A stretch of DNA of 64,000 nt from NCBI RefSeq assembly GCF_008641105.1, contig NZ_VTTI01000002.1, positions 286,050 through 350,049 on the forward strand, read 5' to 3'. The position numbers were made by a program, and so were the translations under genes. This document shows positions 45,187 through 55,135 of this stretch, in pieces. The notes under the pieces were generated by a model, which saw nothing but the letters and a program-made list of their open reading frames with translations, made no database searches and was not told the DNA's origin. Numbering within the stretch: position 1 is the stretch's first letter; each line of letters begins with the position of its first letter. Origin of the DNA: Halopseudomonas salina (lineage in GTDB: Bacteria > Pseudomonadota > Gammaproteobacteria > Pseudomonadales > Pseudomonadaceae).

Positions 45187-46047
45187 ATGCAAGCAATCAA
45201 GCGGATCCTGGTTGTGATCGATCCGACACAAACCGAACAGCTGGCGTTGATGCGCGCCAAACTGATCGCGGGGGTCATTGAGTCGGATTTGCACCTGCTC
45301 GTATGCGAGAACCGCAACAGCCACCAGCCTATGCTGGACAAGCTTTGTGCCGAGCTCAAGGCAGAAGGTTTCAAGGCACAAGCGACTCAGGCGTGGCACA
45401 ACAATTTGACCGACACCGTCGTGCACGTGGCAGCCTCCGAAGGTTGCGGCCTGGTCGTCAAACAGCACCTGCCTGACAGCCCCTTGAAAAAGGCTCTTCT
45501 CACGCCGGACGACTGGAAGCTACTGCGTTACTGCCCTGCTCCGATCCTGCTGGTAAAAACCACAGCTTCCTGGATGAAAGGTAGCGTCCTGGCAGCCGTA
45601 GACGTCGGCAATCATGACGACCAGCACCATGTACTGCATGACACCATCGTTAGCCACGCCGCGGATATCGTCGACATGATCAACGGCAGCCTGCATCTGG
45701 TCAGCGCTCACCCGGCGCCAATGATGTCCGCCTCGGATCCGGTGTATCAGCTGCGCGAAAACATTGCAGCACGTTACCGCGACGAGTCAGAGCGCTACAT
45801 CAGCGGTCATCAGCTGGATGATGGTCATGTGCATATCGACGAAGGTCCGGCTGACACATTGATTCCGAAAGTAGCCAAGCAGATCGGTGCCAGCGTTACC
45901 GTCATCGGTACTGTAGGCCGCAAGGGCATTGCCGGCGCACTGATCGGCAATACAGCCGAGGTCATTCTTGATCAGTTGGAAAGCGACATCCTGGTCCTCA
46001 AGCCCGAAGACACCATGGCGCACCTGGAAGACCTGCTGGAGAAATAA
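45187..46047 (+). CDS. Universal stress protein, tandem UspA domains (UspE-like)
   Basis: 286 residues with two USP domains. The first begins IKRILVVIDPTQTEQ. The second begins GSVLAAVDVGNHDDQ and ends with the nucleotide-binding pattern GTVGRKGIAGALIGNTAEVIL (G-x2-G-x9-G). Tandem Usp proteins aid survival in energy stress; in P. aeruginosa some are induced by Anr without oxygen. A perfect ANR-type box lies upstream. AGAAAGG before the ATG. A degenerate repeat follows the gene. Confidence 0.93.
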   Translation: MQAIKRILVVIDPTQTEQLALMRAKLIAGVIESDLHLLVCENRNSHQPMLDKLCAELKAEGFKAQATQAWHNNLTDTVVHVAASEGCGLVVKQHLPDSPLKKALLTPDDWKLLRYCPAPILLVKTTASWMKGSVLAAVDVGNHDDQHHVLHDTIVSHAADIVDMINGSLHLVSAHPAPMMSASDPVYQLRENIAARYRDESERYISGHQLDDGHVHIDEGPADTLIPKVAKQIGASVTVIGTVGRKGIAGALIGNTAEVILDQLESDILVLKPEDTMAHLEDLLEK

Positions 46048-46052
46048 AGGCA

Positions 46053-46174
46053 GCGGCAAGCTTCAAGCTTCAAGCGGCAAGTTAAAAGCAGGGGGCGGAG
46101 CAGGAAGCTGGAAGTTTTGGCTCTGGCTTTGGCTTGTAGCCTGTCGCTTGCAGCTTGGGCTTACGGCTTGCTGC
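46053..46174. repeat. Degenerate AAGCTTCAAGC-type inverted repeat, copy 3 (after usp)
   Basis: Left arm 46053-46081 (GCGGCAAGCTTCAAGCTTCA...), right arm 46131-46174 (GGCTTGTAGCCTGTCGCTTG...). Same unit and geometry as the copies in the liu operon. It lies between the convergent usp and DUF1289 genes and could serve as a shared 3' end structure. Confidence 0.7.
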
Positions 46175-46630
46175 TCAGCCGGAGGTGTTTCCGGCCGCAT
46201 ACCTTTGATAATAAGCTTCCGACAGGCTGAAATAGTCCCTGTCGATCTCCTCGCGTAGCTGCTTCAGTGTGAGATCCGTATAGCCCTGTCGTGCCCGCAT
46301 GCCACATTCTTCAAGTGCTGGAGCATCAGCGCGGCTCAACAGACGCCAGGCCTGGTACGCCATGGGCTGGCTCTCGTTGAAAAGCATCTGCTTGGCTGCC
46401 ATCGCTTCACGTAGTTGCAATGCAGATACGACTTCTATCCGCGCCAATACTATCTGCCCGAGCAACTGTTCCAAGCGGCTCCAGACCGCAGCTTTCTGCA
46501 CAGGCTGGTAGCGATTCCAGTCGATAATCTCGTGGCTGAAGCGTTTGCAGCCGCGGCACACCAGATCGCCATAGACTGTCGAACACAAGCCTACGCAGGG
46601 TGTTTTGCTGGTGTAAGAGGTTTCTGTCAT
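46175..46630 (-). CDS. DUF1289 family protein
   Basis: 151 residues. The N-terminal block TPCVGLCSTVYGDLVCRGCKRF has the cysteine pattern C-x3-C-x8-C-x2-C typical of DUF1289, suggesting a metal or Fe-S site. A helical C-terminal part follows. Function unknown. GGAG seven bases before the ATG at 46630. No operon partner on this strand. Confidence 0.88.
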   Translation of the reverse strand: MTETSYTSKTPCVGLCSTVYGDLVCRGCKRFSHEIIDWNRYQPVQKAAVWSRLEQLLGQIVLARIEVVSALQLREAMAAKQMLFNESQPMAYQAWRLLSRADAPALEECGMRARQGYTDLTLKQLREEIDRDYFSLSEAYYQRYAAGNTSG

Positions 46631-46970
46631 GGCCGGCTCCGCGTTGGCGGCCTATGGTAAATCAAGTGTCTTCCTGACCCCAGAACCACCACTGACGATT
46701 TTATAAGCGTCTGATACGAAGGTCACAGAGCCCTCAAGCTTAACTTTGCCGGGCGCTTACTGTAGAATCGGCCCGCCGTTAGGGCTGCGTGATCCGTTAC
46801 CAGCTTGCCCGCCAGTAGCAACAGGCCGAGCCTGCTCCCCAGCCCTAAGTCCGGCATGCAGGGGAAGCACTGAATAACTCCCTTTTCGCAAGATGCTTAT
46901 TCAGTGCTTCCCTGGTCCGTGAGGATGACCGTTCCGCCGCAAGCAGAACAGACTGATGAGGGTAATAACT
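46631..46970 (+). promoter_or_regulatory. acnB upstream region: sigma70-like promoter and long leader
   Basis: No gene in these 340 bases. A sigma70-like promoter is visible: -35 TTAACT (46740-46745), 17-base spacer, -10 TAGAAT (46763-46768), giving a start near 46775. The leader to the acnB start would be close to 200 bases. It contains a perfect 16-bp-arm inverted repeat at 46862-46912 (listed separately). The acnB ribosome site GAGGG follows. Confidence 0.6.
46862..46912. repeat. Perfect 16-bp inverted repeat in the acnB leader
   Basis: Arms GGGAAGCACTGAATAA (46862-46877) and TTATTCAGTGCTTCCC (46897-46912) are exact reverse complements around a 19-base loop. No T-run follows, so it is not a simple terminator. 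The arms resemble terminal repeats of IS5-like elements (GGAAGGTGCGAATAAG), so it may be a tiny MITE-like remnant. It could equally be an RNA hairpin regulating acnB. Confidence 0.8.
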
Positions 46971-49565
46971 GTGCTAGAAGCCTATCGCAAACATGTAGAA
47001 GAGCGCGCAGCCTTGGGCATCGTGCCCCAGCCGTTGAACGCCGAACAAACCGCCGGTCTGGTTGACCTGCTGAAGAATCCACCGGCTGGCGAAGAAGAGT
47101 TTCTGCTCGACCTTTTGACCAACCGCGTACCCCCGGGTGTTGATGAAGCCGCCTACGTCAAGGCCGGCTTCCTGGCTGCCGTGGCCAAGGGCGAAGTCAC
47201 CTCCCCGCTGCTGACCAAACTGCGCGCCGTTGAATTGCTCGGCACCATGCAGGGCGGTTACAACATCGTCACCATGGTTGAGCTGCTCGACAACGACGAG
47301 TTGGCCGCTGCTGCTGCCAAGGAACTCAAGCACACCCTGCTGATGTTCGACGCCTTCCACGACGTCGCTGATCGCGCCAAGAAGGGCAATGCCCACGCCA
47401 AGGAAGTCATGCAGTCCTGGGCCGATGGCGAGTGGTTCACCAACCGCCCCGCTGTTCCCGAAAAAGTCAGCCTGAGCGTATTCAAGGTACCTGGCGAAAC
47501 CAACACTGACGACCTGTCCCCGGCTCCTGATGCCTGGTCACGTCCTGACATCCCGTTGCACGCGCTGGCCATGCTGAAAATGGCCCGTGACGGCATCGTG
47601 CCTGATGAGCAAGGTTCCGTCGGCCCGCTGAAGATGATCGAAGAAGTCAAATCCAAGGGCTTCCCGGTTGCCTACGTAGGCGACGTCGTGGGTACCGGTT
47701 CCTCGCGTAAATCAGCTACCAACTCGGTTCTGTGGTTCTTCGGCGACGACGTTCCCTACGTACCGAACAAGCGCGCTGGTGGTTTCTGCTTCGGTAACAA
47801 GATCGCGCCTATCTTCTACAACACCATGGAAGATGCCGGCGCCCTGCCGATCGAGTTCGACGTCAACGAAATCAACACCGGCGACGTTATCGACGTTTAC
47901 GTTTATGACGGCAAGGTCTGCAAGCACGGTACTGATGAAGTTATCACCACCTTCGAATTGAAGACTCAGGTGCTGCTCGATGAAGTACGCGCCGGCGGCC
48001 GTATCCCGCTGATCATCGGTCGCGGTCTGACCGACAAGGCTCGCGCCGAACTGGGTCTGCCCGCTGCTGATCTGTTCCGCCTGCCCGATGTACCGGCTGC
48101 CAGCACCAAGGGTTTCACCCTGGCGCAGAAGATGGTCGGCAAGGCCTGCAACGTTGAGGGCGTACGCCCAGGCACCTACTGCGAGCCGAAGATGACTACC
48201 GTTGGCTCCCAGGACACCACTGGCCCGATGACCCGTGACGAGCTGAAAGACCTGGCTTGCCTGGGCTTCTCCGCCGACCTGGTGATGCAGTCCTTCTGTC
48301 ACACCGCGGCTTACCCCAAGCCCATCGACGTGACCACGCACCACACGTTGCCTGACTTCATCCACAACCGTGGTGGTGTTGCCCTGCGTCCTGGCGACGG
48401 CATCATCCACAGCTGGTTGAACCGCATGCTGCTGCCCGACACCGTCGGTACCGGTGGCGACTCGCACACCCGTTTCCCCATGGGCATTTCCTTCCCGGCC
48501 GGTTCCGGCCTGGTAGCCTTTGCCGCTGCCACCGGCGTGATGCCGCTGGACATGCCGGAATCGGTTCTGGTGCGCTTCAAGGGCGAAATGCAGCCCGGTA
48601 TCACCCTGCGTGATCTGGTCCATGCAATCCCCTACTACGCGATCCAGGAAGGTCACCTGACCGTCGAGAAGAAGGGCAAGAAGAACATCTTCTCCGGCCG
48701 TATTCTCGAGATCGAAGGTCTGGACCACCTGACTGCCGAGCAGGCATTCGAGCTGTCCGACGCCTCTGCAGAGCGTTCCGCTGCCGGTTGCACCATCAAC
48801 CTGAGCGAAGAGTCGGTTGCCGAGTACCTGAAGTCCAACATCGTCCTGCTGCGCTGGATGATTGCCAACGGCTATCAGGATCCGCGTACCCTGGAGCGTC
48901 GTGCCCAGGCCATGGAAGCATGGCTGGCCGATCCCAAGCTGATGAAGGCCGATCCGGACGCCGAGTACGCTGCGATCATCGAGATCGATCTGGCCGACGT
49001 GAAAGAGCCGGTTCTGTGTGCTCCGAACGATCCGGACGATGCCCGTCTGCTGTCCCAGGTCGCTGGCGAGAAGATCGACGAAGTGTTCATCGGCTCGTGC
49101 ATGACCAACATCGGTCACTTCCGCGCGGCTGGCAAGCTGCTCGAGAAGAACAAGGGTGCCCTGCCGACCCGTCTGTGGCTGGCCCCGCCGACCAAGATGG
49201 ATCAGTTCCAGCTCACCGAAGAAGGCTACTACGGCATCTACGGCAAGGCTGGCGCGCGCATGGAAATGCCCGGCTGCTCCCTGTGCATGGGTAACCAGGC
49301 ACGCGTAGCTGCCAAGTCCACAGTCGTATCCACCTCCACGCGGAACTTCCCGAACCGCCTGGGTGATGGCGCCAATGTGTACCTGGCCTCTGCCGAGCTG
49401 GCTTCGGTTGCTTCGATTCTGGGTCGCCTGCCGACCGTTGAGGAATACATGGGCTACGCGGCTGAGCTCAACAGCATGTCTGCTGATATCTACCGCTACA
49501 TGAACTTCAACGAAATCGAGTCCTACCAGAAAGCCGCAGCGTCCATTCCGGTCACTGAGCTGTAA
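46971..49565 (+). CDS. acnB: Bifunctional aconitate hydratase 2 / 2-methylisocitrate dehydratase
   Basis: 864 residues from a GTG at 46971, giving the family N-terminus (M)[24 protein letters not shown] lies eight bases upstream. An ATG 15 bases earlier has no ribosome site. AcnB order is clear: N-terminal HEAT-like domain (to about 160), swivel domain (about 165-370), then the catalytic core. 4Fe-4S ligands are in the [14 protein letters not shown] segment and the C-x2-C of [12 protein letters not shown]; the active-site [13 protein letters not shown] equivalent reads [13 protein letters not shown]. It interconverts citrate and isocitrate in the TCA cycle. A strong terminator follows. Confidence 0.97.
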   Translation: MLEAYRKHVEERAALGIVPQPLNAEQTAGLVDLLKNPPAGEEEFLLDLLTNRVPPGVDEAAYVKAGFLAAVAKGEVTSPLLTKLRAVELLGTMQGGYNIVTMVELLDNDELAAAAAKELKHTLLMFDAFHDVADRAKKGNAHAKEVMQSWADGEWFTNRPAVPEKVSLSVFKVPGETNTDDLSPAPDAWSRPDIPLHALAMLKMARDGIVPDEQGSVGPLKMIEEVKSKGFPVAYVGDVVGTGSSRKSATNSVLWFFGDDVPYVPNKRAGGFCFGNKIAPIFYNTMEDAGALPIEFDVNEINTGDVIDVYVYDGKVCKHGTDEVITTFELKTQVLLDEVRAGGRIPLIIGRGLTDKARAELGLPAADLFRLPDVPAASTKGFTLAQKMVGKACNVEGVRPGTYCEPKMTTVGSQDTTGPMTRDELKDLACLGFSADLVMQSFCHTAAYPKPIDVTTHHTLPDFIHNRGGVALRPGDGIIHSWLNRMLLPDTVGTGGDSHTRFPMGISFPAGSGLVAFAAATGVMPLDMPESVLVRFKGEMQPGITLRDLVHAIPYYAIQEGHLTVEKKGKKNIFSGRILEIEGLDHLTAEQAFELSDASAERSAAGCTINLSEESVAEYLKSNIVLLRWMIANGYQDPRTLERRAQAMEAWLADPKLMKADPDAEYAAIIEIDLADVKEPVLCAPNDPDDARLLSQVAGEKIDEVFIGSCMTNIGHFRAAGKLLEKNKGALPTRLWLAPPTKMDQFQLTEEGYYGIYGKAGARMEMPGCSLCMGNQARVAAKSTVVSTSTRNFPNRLGDGANVYLASAELASVASILGRLPTVEEYMGYAAELNSMSADIYRYMNFNEIESYQKAAASIPVTEL

Positions 49566-49581
49566 GCACTCCGCAGTACAG

Positions 49582-49608
49582 AAAACCCCACTTCGGTGGG
49601 GTTTTTTT
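49582..49608 (+). terminator. Rho-independent terminator of acnB
   Basis: Stem AAAACCCCAC/GTGGGGTTTT with a TTCG tetraloop and a run of seven T, starting 17 bases after the acnB stop. Textbook form. Confidence 0.95.
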
Positions 49609-49682
49609 ATGCCTTGAACATCTACACCTGTCGGTAGTCCAAATGAGCGAACAAGACTCTCAACCTGAAGGAAACAAAGCTT

Positions 49683-49901
49683 ATGAAACAGTGGATTATG
49701 GCGTTGGTATGCGGCTTTGGCATTCTGACCCTGGCCGGCTGCGCCAGCGATTATCTGATCACTACCAATGATGGCACTATCCTCGAGGCATCCGACAAAC
49801 CCGAGATAGATGAAGACACCAAAATGCTGCGCTACAAGGACAACGAAGGCCGGATGCACCAGATCCCACAGTCCGATGTGGATCAGATCCAGGAACGTTG
49901 A
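49683..49901 (+). CDS. YgdI/YgdR family small lipoprotein
   Basis: 72 residues. Lipoprotein signal ending LAGC (Cys20), then a small SH3-like domain of the YgdI/YgdR (DUF903) family (DYLITTNDGTILEASDKPEI, GRMHQIPQSDVDQI). Outer-membrane localisation is expected. Function unknown. AAGGA about eleven bases before the ATG. A GC hairpin follows. Confidence 0.92.
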   Translation: MKQWIMALVCGFGILTLAGCASDYLITTNDGTILEASDKPEIDEDTKMLRYKDNEGRMHQIPQSDVDQIQER

Positions 49902-49920
49902 TTCCGATGCTGCAACCTTA

Positions 49921-49952
49921 GCGGGCGCGAGGCTTCATAAGGTCGCGCCCGC
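49921..49952 (+). terminator. GC-rich hairpin after YgdI/YgdR gene
   Basis: Perfect 10-bp stem GCGGGCGCGA/TCGCGCCCGC with a 12-base loop, 19 bases after the stop. Only TT follows, so it may be a weak or Rho-assisted terminator. Confidence 0.6.
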
Positions 49953-50101
49953 TTGCATGTCACTCCCAACAGCGCCGCTTGCGATGCCCTACCCTGCGGG
50001 CGAGAGTGTGTTTCTAATTCACAACAACATCCACCAGGGTGCTTTTTTCTGCTATGAATAATGGTAGGTAGAAATTGCAGGGTAAAGGAAAAAACAAGGC
50101 T

Positions 50102-52729
50102 ATGGACAGGATCAGATTATCCGGGAAGTTTGTGTACCTGACCCGTCACGCCAGAGCAGCCGTTGCTCCCGGATGGCGCACCCGCAAGCTGGCGGCGACG
50201 ATTCTAGCTATCATGATTAGTCTGCTTTCTACCTTGGTGATTTCCGCACCGCAAAAGTCGCTGAATATCGGCGTATACCAGAACCCACCCAAACTGTTTC
50301 TCGATGACAAAGGCAAACTGTCAGGGATTTTTGGCGATCTTTTCAATGAAATAGCCAGTCGTGAAGACTGGACCATCACACCTGTGCCCTGCGAATGGGA
50401 CCAGTGCCTGAACCTGCTTGAAACAGGGGCAATCGACATCATGCCGGATGTCGCCCATAGCGAGTTCAGGGCTCGGACACTGGACTTTCATGACACCCCT
50501 GCCCTGCATAGCTGGTCGCAAATTTATCAGCGAGCCCGTGGAGGGATCCGGGCGATTCCCGACCTGGATGGCAAGCGTGTCGCAGTGCTGACCGGCTCGG
50601 TCCAGGAGCGCTACCTCACTCAGCTTGCTGACAATTTTGGTGTAACCGTAACCTGGATGTCAGTCAGCAACTATGCAGCGGGTTTTGCGCTGCTGGCGAA
50701 TGGAGAAGTGGATGCCGCAGTAAGCAATCATCATTATGGAGACAGGCAGGCAATCACCATGGGGATCGAGGCGACACCGATCATCTTTCAACCAGCCCGG
50801 CTTTTCTATACCGGCTCAGGTGGGCGCCACCTGAACGAGCTGGCGGCAATCGAAGCGTACCTTATCCGTTGGCAGGCAGACCCTGACTCGCCCTACCATG
50901 AGATCCTGCACCGCTGGAGCCAGCGCAATAGTTTGCTGGCGATACCGCCCTACATGATCGGTCTTTTGCTGCTGCTGGCCCTTGGACTGGTGATCGCGCT
51001 CATATTCAACCTCTTGCTGCGCCACCGCGTCGATCTGCACACGCGTGACCTGAAGACCAGTAAACAACGGCTGAATACGATCCTCGACAGCGTTCAGGCG
51101 CATATCTACATCAAGGATGAAGAGTTGAGATACCAGTACGCAAACCAGCGACTCTGCGGCCTGCTGGGCAAGACGCCAACCGAGGTTCTTGGCAAGACGG
51201 ACAGGGAACTGTTCGAAAGTGAAACGGCAGAGCGTCGCCATTACAGCGACCGACTTGTCCTGGAACGGGGCGCGCGTTCAGCTAATGAGGAGCTAAGCGA
51301 GCTCTGCGACGAAGGCACCCAACGCACCTTCATCTCGGTAAAAATCCCCCTGCGCGACGCCGATGACCGGGTATACGGCCTATGTGGCATCGATACCGAG
51401 ATAACCGAATACCGTAACATCCAGAAAGCCATCCACCAGTTGGCTTTCTACGACCCGCTGACGGATCTGCCCAACCGGGGTCTGTTTCTCGACCGCGTGC
51501 GCCACGCACTGGCCAACCAGGAACAGACCGGTTTTGAGGGGGCCTTGCTGTTCATTGACCTGGATAACTTCAAGAACCTCAATGACAGCCTGGGTCACGA
51601 AAAAGGAGACCAGTTGCTCAAGCTGATCGCCGATAGGCTGCGCGAAGGCATGCGCCCTACCGATTCCCTGGCTCGTCTTGGCGGCGATGAGTTTGTTCTT
51701 CTTGTTGAGGGGTTACACCAGCAACTGAACGAGGCCGCGGACCAGGCGAAGATTCTGGCCCAGGTCACCATGGACCGAATAAGTGTACCTCTGCAGATTG
51801 GCAGAACTAGCCATGTTGCCACGGCAAGTATCGGTATAGTGATGTTCTGCGACGGTCTGAACAATCCCGAGGAGCTGCTCAAGCGTGCTGAGTTGGCCAT
51901 GTATGAGGCAAAACAGCGGGGTCGCAACAACCTGCAGTTCTTCAATCCAATCATGCAGGCTGAAGCCAGCCGCCGCGCAAGCATAGAGGCTGATCTGCGC
52001 AAGGCAATCGAGCTCGATCAGTTGCAGCTTCACGTACAGCCCCAGGTGGACCACACAGGCAGGATCCTCGGGATGGAAGCATTGCTGCGCTGGACCCACC
52101 CTGACGAAGGCCTTATTCCCCCGGGCAGTTTTATCCCTATCGCCGAGTCCAGCGGGCTGATTATCAGTCTGGGCGAATGGGTGCTGCGCGAAGCCTGCAC
52201 TCTACTTGATGAATGGGCACAATCCCCGGAAACGGCAGACAGGACGCTGGCGGTCAATATCAGTCCCAAGCAGTTCCGTCATCCCGGATTTGTGCAAACC
52301 GTCCTTACGCTGCTCGATGAGAGTCATTTTGATCCAAGGCGACTGGAGCTCGAGCTCACAGAGAGCCTCCTGGTCGAAGATGTACAGGACACTGCAGAAC
52401 GGATGCGCATACTGGGCGAACGCGGCGTGCGCTTTTCTCTGGATGATTTCGGTACCGGCTACGCCTCACTCGGGTATCTCAAGCGCCTGCCGTTATTCCA
52501 GCTGAAGATAGACCAGTCCTTTGTCAGGGATGTGTTGACCGATCCAAACGACATGGCCATTGTCAGCACCATCGTCGCCTTGGGTAACAGCCTGGATCTG
52601 CGGGTAATCGCAGAGGGGGTGGAAACCGAGGCGCAGCGCGATCGACTTCTGCAGCTGGGCTGCCTTTTCTATCAGGGTTATTATTTCGGACGACCCGCTC
52701 CAGCGGTCCGGCGGGTCGCCTCCGCCTGA
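50102..52729 (+). CDS. Periplasmic binding domain + PAS + GGDEF + EAL c-di-GMP protein
   Basis: 875 residues from ATG 50102 (a TTG 27 bases earlier is weaker). After an N-terminal membrane segment (LAATILAIMISLLSTLVISA), a periplasmic family-3 binding domain spans about 50-290 (SLNIGVYQNPPKLFLDDKGKLSG, LLETGAIDIMPDVAHSEFRA). A second helix (MIGLLLLLALGLVIALIFNLLL) leads to PAS (about 325-440). GGDEF (about 460-610) has an intact LARLGGDEFVLLVEG. EAL (about 635-870) has EALLRW, ELTESLLVED, DDFGTGYASLGYLK and AEGVETE. Both cyclase and phosphodiesterase sites look intact. Ligand binding outside the cell probably controls c-di-GMP inside. Preceded by a gap with an AT-rich promoter-like stretch. 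Confidence 0.93.
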   Translation: MDRIRLSGKFVYLTRHARAAVAPGWRTRKLAATILAIMISLLSTLVISAPQKSLNIGVYQNPPKLFLDDKGKLSGIFGDLFNEIASREDWTITPVPCEWDQCLNLLETGAIDIMPDVAHSEFRARTLDFHDTPALHSWSQIYQRARGGIRAIPDLDGKRVAVLTGSVQERYLTQLADNFGVTVTWMSVSNYAAGFALLANGEVDAAVSNHHYGDRQAITMGIEATPIIFQPARLFYTGSGGRHLNELAAIEAYLIRWQADPDSPYHEILHRWSQRNSLLAIPPYMIGLLLLLALGLVIALIFNLLLRHRVDLHTRDLKTSKQRLNTILDSVQAHIYIKDEELRYQYANQRLCGLLGKTPTEVLGKTDRELFESETAERRHYSDRLVLERGARSANEELSELCDEGTQRTFISVKIPLRDADDRVYGLCGIDTEITEYRNIQKAIHQLAFYDPLTDLPNRGLFLDRVRHALANQEQTGFEGALLFIDLDNFKNLNDSLGHEKGDQLLKLIADRLREGMRPTDSLARLGGDEFVLLVEGLHQQLNEAADQAKILAQVTMDRISVPLQIGRTSHVATASIGIVMFCDGLNNPEELLKRAELAMYEAKQRGRNNLQFFNPIMQAEASRRASIEADLRKAIELDQLQLHVQPQVDHTGRILGMEALLRWTHPDEGLIPPGSFIPIAESSGLIISLGEWVLREACTLLDEWAQSPETADRTLAVNISPKQFRHPGFVQTVLTLLDESHFDPRRLELELTESLLVEDVQDTAERMRILGERGVRFSLDDFGTGYASLGYLKRLPLFQLKIDQSFVRDVLTDPNDMAIVSTIVALGNSLDLRVIAEGVETEAQRDRLLQLGCLFYQGYYFGRPAPAVRRVASA

Positions 52730-52853
52730 AAACTGCTCGGCACAGCAAGACCAGCGGCAGGTTTCAGCTATGGCATGCTGCCACCCAGGCGGCTAGAATA
52801 CGCCGCTTTCCGCTTTCGTATCCGGCCCACGCCGCGCAGCCATGAGGTTCAGC

Positions 52854-54185
52854 ATGTCCCAGGTCCCCTCGACCAGTCCCAAAGTCGGTTTTATCAGTCT
52901 TGGATGCCCAAAGGCCCTGGTAGACTCCGAACGCATTCTCACCCAACTGCGCACTGAGGGTTACCAGGTGGTCCCCACCTATGAGGACGCTGACGTAGTG
53001 GTGGTCAACACCTGCGGCTTTATCGACAGCGCCAAGGCCGAATCTCTGGATGCGATTGGTGAAGCTATCGCCGCCAACGGCCGGGTCATCGTCACAGGCT
53101 GCATGGGTGTAGAGGAAAGTGCTATCCGCGATGTGCACCCCAGCGTCATGGCAGTTACCGGCCCGCAGCAGTACGAGCAGGTAGTTAACGCGGTGCATGA
53201 AGTGATTCCACCGCGCACCGACCACAACCCGCTGCTTGATCTGGTACCGCCCCAGGGCGTCAAGCTCACTCCGCGCCACTACGCCTATTTGAAAATCTCC
53301 GAAGGCTGCAACCACAGCTGCAGCTTCTGCATCATCCCCGGCATGCGCGGCAAGCTGGTGAGTCGCCCGGTGGGCGATGTGCTCAACGAAGCGCAAGGCC
53401 TGGCCAAGGCCGGCGTGCGTGAGCTATTGGTTATTTCCCAGGACACCAGCGCCTACGGCGTGGATATCAAGTACCGCACCGGCTTCTGGAATGGCCGTCC
53501 GGTCAAATCGCGCATGACCGAAATGTGTGAAGCACTCAGCGAGCTGGGCATCTGGGTCCGTCTGCATTACGTCTACCCCTACCCACACGTGGATGAACTG
53601 ATTCCTCTGATGGCCGAGGGCAAGATCCTGCCGTACCTGGATATCCCCTTCCAGCACGCCAGTCCGAAGATTCTCAAGGCGATGAAACGTCCTGCGTTTG
53701 AAGACAAGACCTTGGTGCGCATCAAGAAATGGCGCGAGATCTGTCCAGAGCTGACCATCCGCTCCACCTTCATCGTTGGCTTCCCCGGCGAGACCGAAGA
53801 AGACTTCCAGTATCTGCTCGACTGGCTGACCGAAGCCCAGCTCGATCGTGTGGGCTGCTTCAAGTATTCCGACGTTGAAGGTGCTCAAGCCAACGCGCTG
53901 CCTGATGCCGTGCCGGAAGAGGTGAAAGAGGACCGCTGGGAGCGATTCATGGCTCACCAACAGGTGATCAGCGCCGAGCGCCTGCAACAGAAGATCGGTA
54001 AGACCATTCAGGTGCTGATCGACGAAGTGGACGAAGAAGGTCCCATTGGCCGCTCGATGGCCGACGCGCCGGAAATCGACGGCAATGTCTATATCAACAC
54101 CGAACAAACCCTGCAGCCCGGCGATATTGTCAGCGTCACCGTATTCGATGCCGACGAATACGACCTCTGGGCTGAGCTGGCCTAG
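52854..54185 (+). CDS. rimO: Ribosomal protein uS12 methylthiotransferase RimO
   Basis: 443 residues from ATG 52854, preceded by GAGG six bases upstream; an ATG 12 bases earlier is less fitting. MTTase domain with Cys residues in [32 protein letters not shown] and GCMGV. Radical SAM motif CNHSCSFC (C-x3-C-x2-C) binds the catalytic 4Fe-4S cluster. C-terminal TRAM domain. It adds a methylthio group to Asp of S12. RimO rather than MiaB by the [13 protein letters not shown] start. Confidence 0.96.
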   Translation: MSQVPSTSPKVGFISLGCPKALVDSERILTQLRTEGYQVVPTYEDADVVVVNTCGFIDSAKAESLDAIGEAIAANGRVIVTGCMGVEESAIRDVHPSVMAVTGPQQYEQVVNAVHEVIPPRTDHNPLLDLVPPQGVKLTPRHYAYLKISEGCNHSCSFCIIPGMRGKLVSRPVGDVLNEAQGLAKAGVRELLVISQDTSAYGVDIKYRTGFWNGRPVKSRMTEMCEALSELGIWVRLHYVYPYPHVDELIPLMAEGKILPYLDIPFQHASPKILKAMKRPAFEDKTLVRIKKWREICPELTIRSTFIVGFPGETEEDFQYLLDWLTEAQLDRVGCFKYSDVEGAQANALPDAVPEEVKEDRWERFMAHQQVISAERLQQKIGKTIQVLIDEVDEEGPIGRSMADAPEIDGNVYINTEQTLQPGDIVSVTVFDADEYDLWAELA

Positions 54186-54379
54186 AGCTGATCCGGAAGG
54201 GTCGAGGGCCACCTCGACCCACTTGCTCGAGGCACCTGTTATCCCCTTCCAGGCTCTTGGCAGTTATGCAGAACTGCGGCATTATTTGGCGATAGCGCGC
54301 TCGCTTGTCTACACCCTCCCTTGCGGCATGGATGTCCGATAAACCGCCTGCTCCGACTAACATGCGAAAGGACTCATCC

Positions 54380-55066
54380 ATGCCGCACCCCTTTGCAGCT
54401 GCCGTTATCTGTGCTCTTACCCTTCTTTTCGTATCCGCCTGCAGCACCCCGGTACCCGTCCAGATTCAGCTGGACAACCCGATGAGGGTGGGTGGAGAGG
54501 TGCAAAGTCCGAATCACATCAATGCTGCGAAAGGCTTTCTTCACAACATTGGCGCAGGCGACCTGGCTCTGATAGGTCTTGCCGAAGACCTTGCCACCCG
54601 AGCCAGGGAGGAGCCCGGCATGGCTGAGCTGGCACAGCGAGCCTTTGCCGGCGTCAACGATGAATATTTCGAACAGGTGTTCGCAGAGGTCTACGCGCGC
54701 CATCTCAGCTACTCACAACTGGTCGAGCTCGAGAAACTTTCAGCCAACGACGGTGTACAACGTTTCTTTCAAGCTCTTTTGCAGGCCGAGTTGGCAGGCG
54801 AACCATTTGATGATGAAGCATTGATGCGCCAGATGAATGCCGATGAAATTACCGAGATCCTGGTATTCGCTGAGAGTAACGGCGGGAAAGCGCTCATTCA
54901 GATGCAGCCTGAAATCAATCGTGAGCTATTGGAGGTCTCGGGAGTCTTGGGCGAAGCCCTGATACGTCAGTACATCCAGCAACAAAAAGCACTCATGCTC
55001 AACGATGAAAACGTTGAAACCCAGAGCAGTGAGACTATGCCCACCACACGAATCCAGACCCTGTAG
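54380..55066 (+). CDS. DUF2059-like lipoprotein
   Basis: 228 residues from ATG 54380 with AAAGGA eight bases upstream. Lipoprotein signal ending FVSAC (Cys near 21). The mature helical part resembles DUF2059 (YFEQVFAEVYARHLSYSQLVELEKLSANDGVQRFFQ). Function unknown; exported. It stands alone between rimO and a convergent TetR gene. Confidence 0.78.
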   Translation: MPHPFAAAVICALTLLFVSACSTPVPVQIQLDNPMRVGGEVQSPNHINAAKGFLHNIGAGDLALIGLAEDLATRAREEPGMAELAQRAFAGVNDEYFEQVFAEVYARHLSYSQLVELEKLSANDGVQRFFQALLQAELAGEPFDDEALMRQMNADEITEILVFAESNGGKALIQMQPEINRELLEVSGVLGEALIRQYIQQQKALMLNDENVETQSSETMPTTRIQTL

Positions 55067-55135
55067 AGACTGGGACCTGCCGCTCCGTATTTCACGACGA
55101 ACCACAGGGTTCCTGGACAAATCCGGGTCCGGAAT

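Noticed and set aside
47712..49859. Long open frame (715 codons) on the minus strand across acnB
   Set aside because: It lies antisense to a clear acnB gene with strong codon bias. GC-rich third positions create such frames; no domain is recognisable and no ribosome site fits.
50022..50052. CACC-AG-GGTG followed by CTTTTTTC considered as a terminator
   Set aside because: The stem is only 4 bp and it lies well beyond the YgdI/YgdR gene, close to the next gene start; probably chance.
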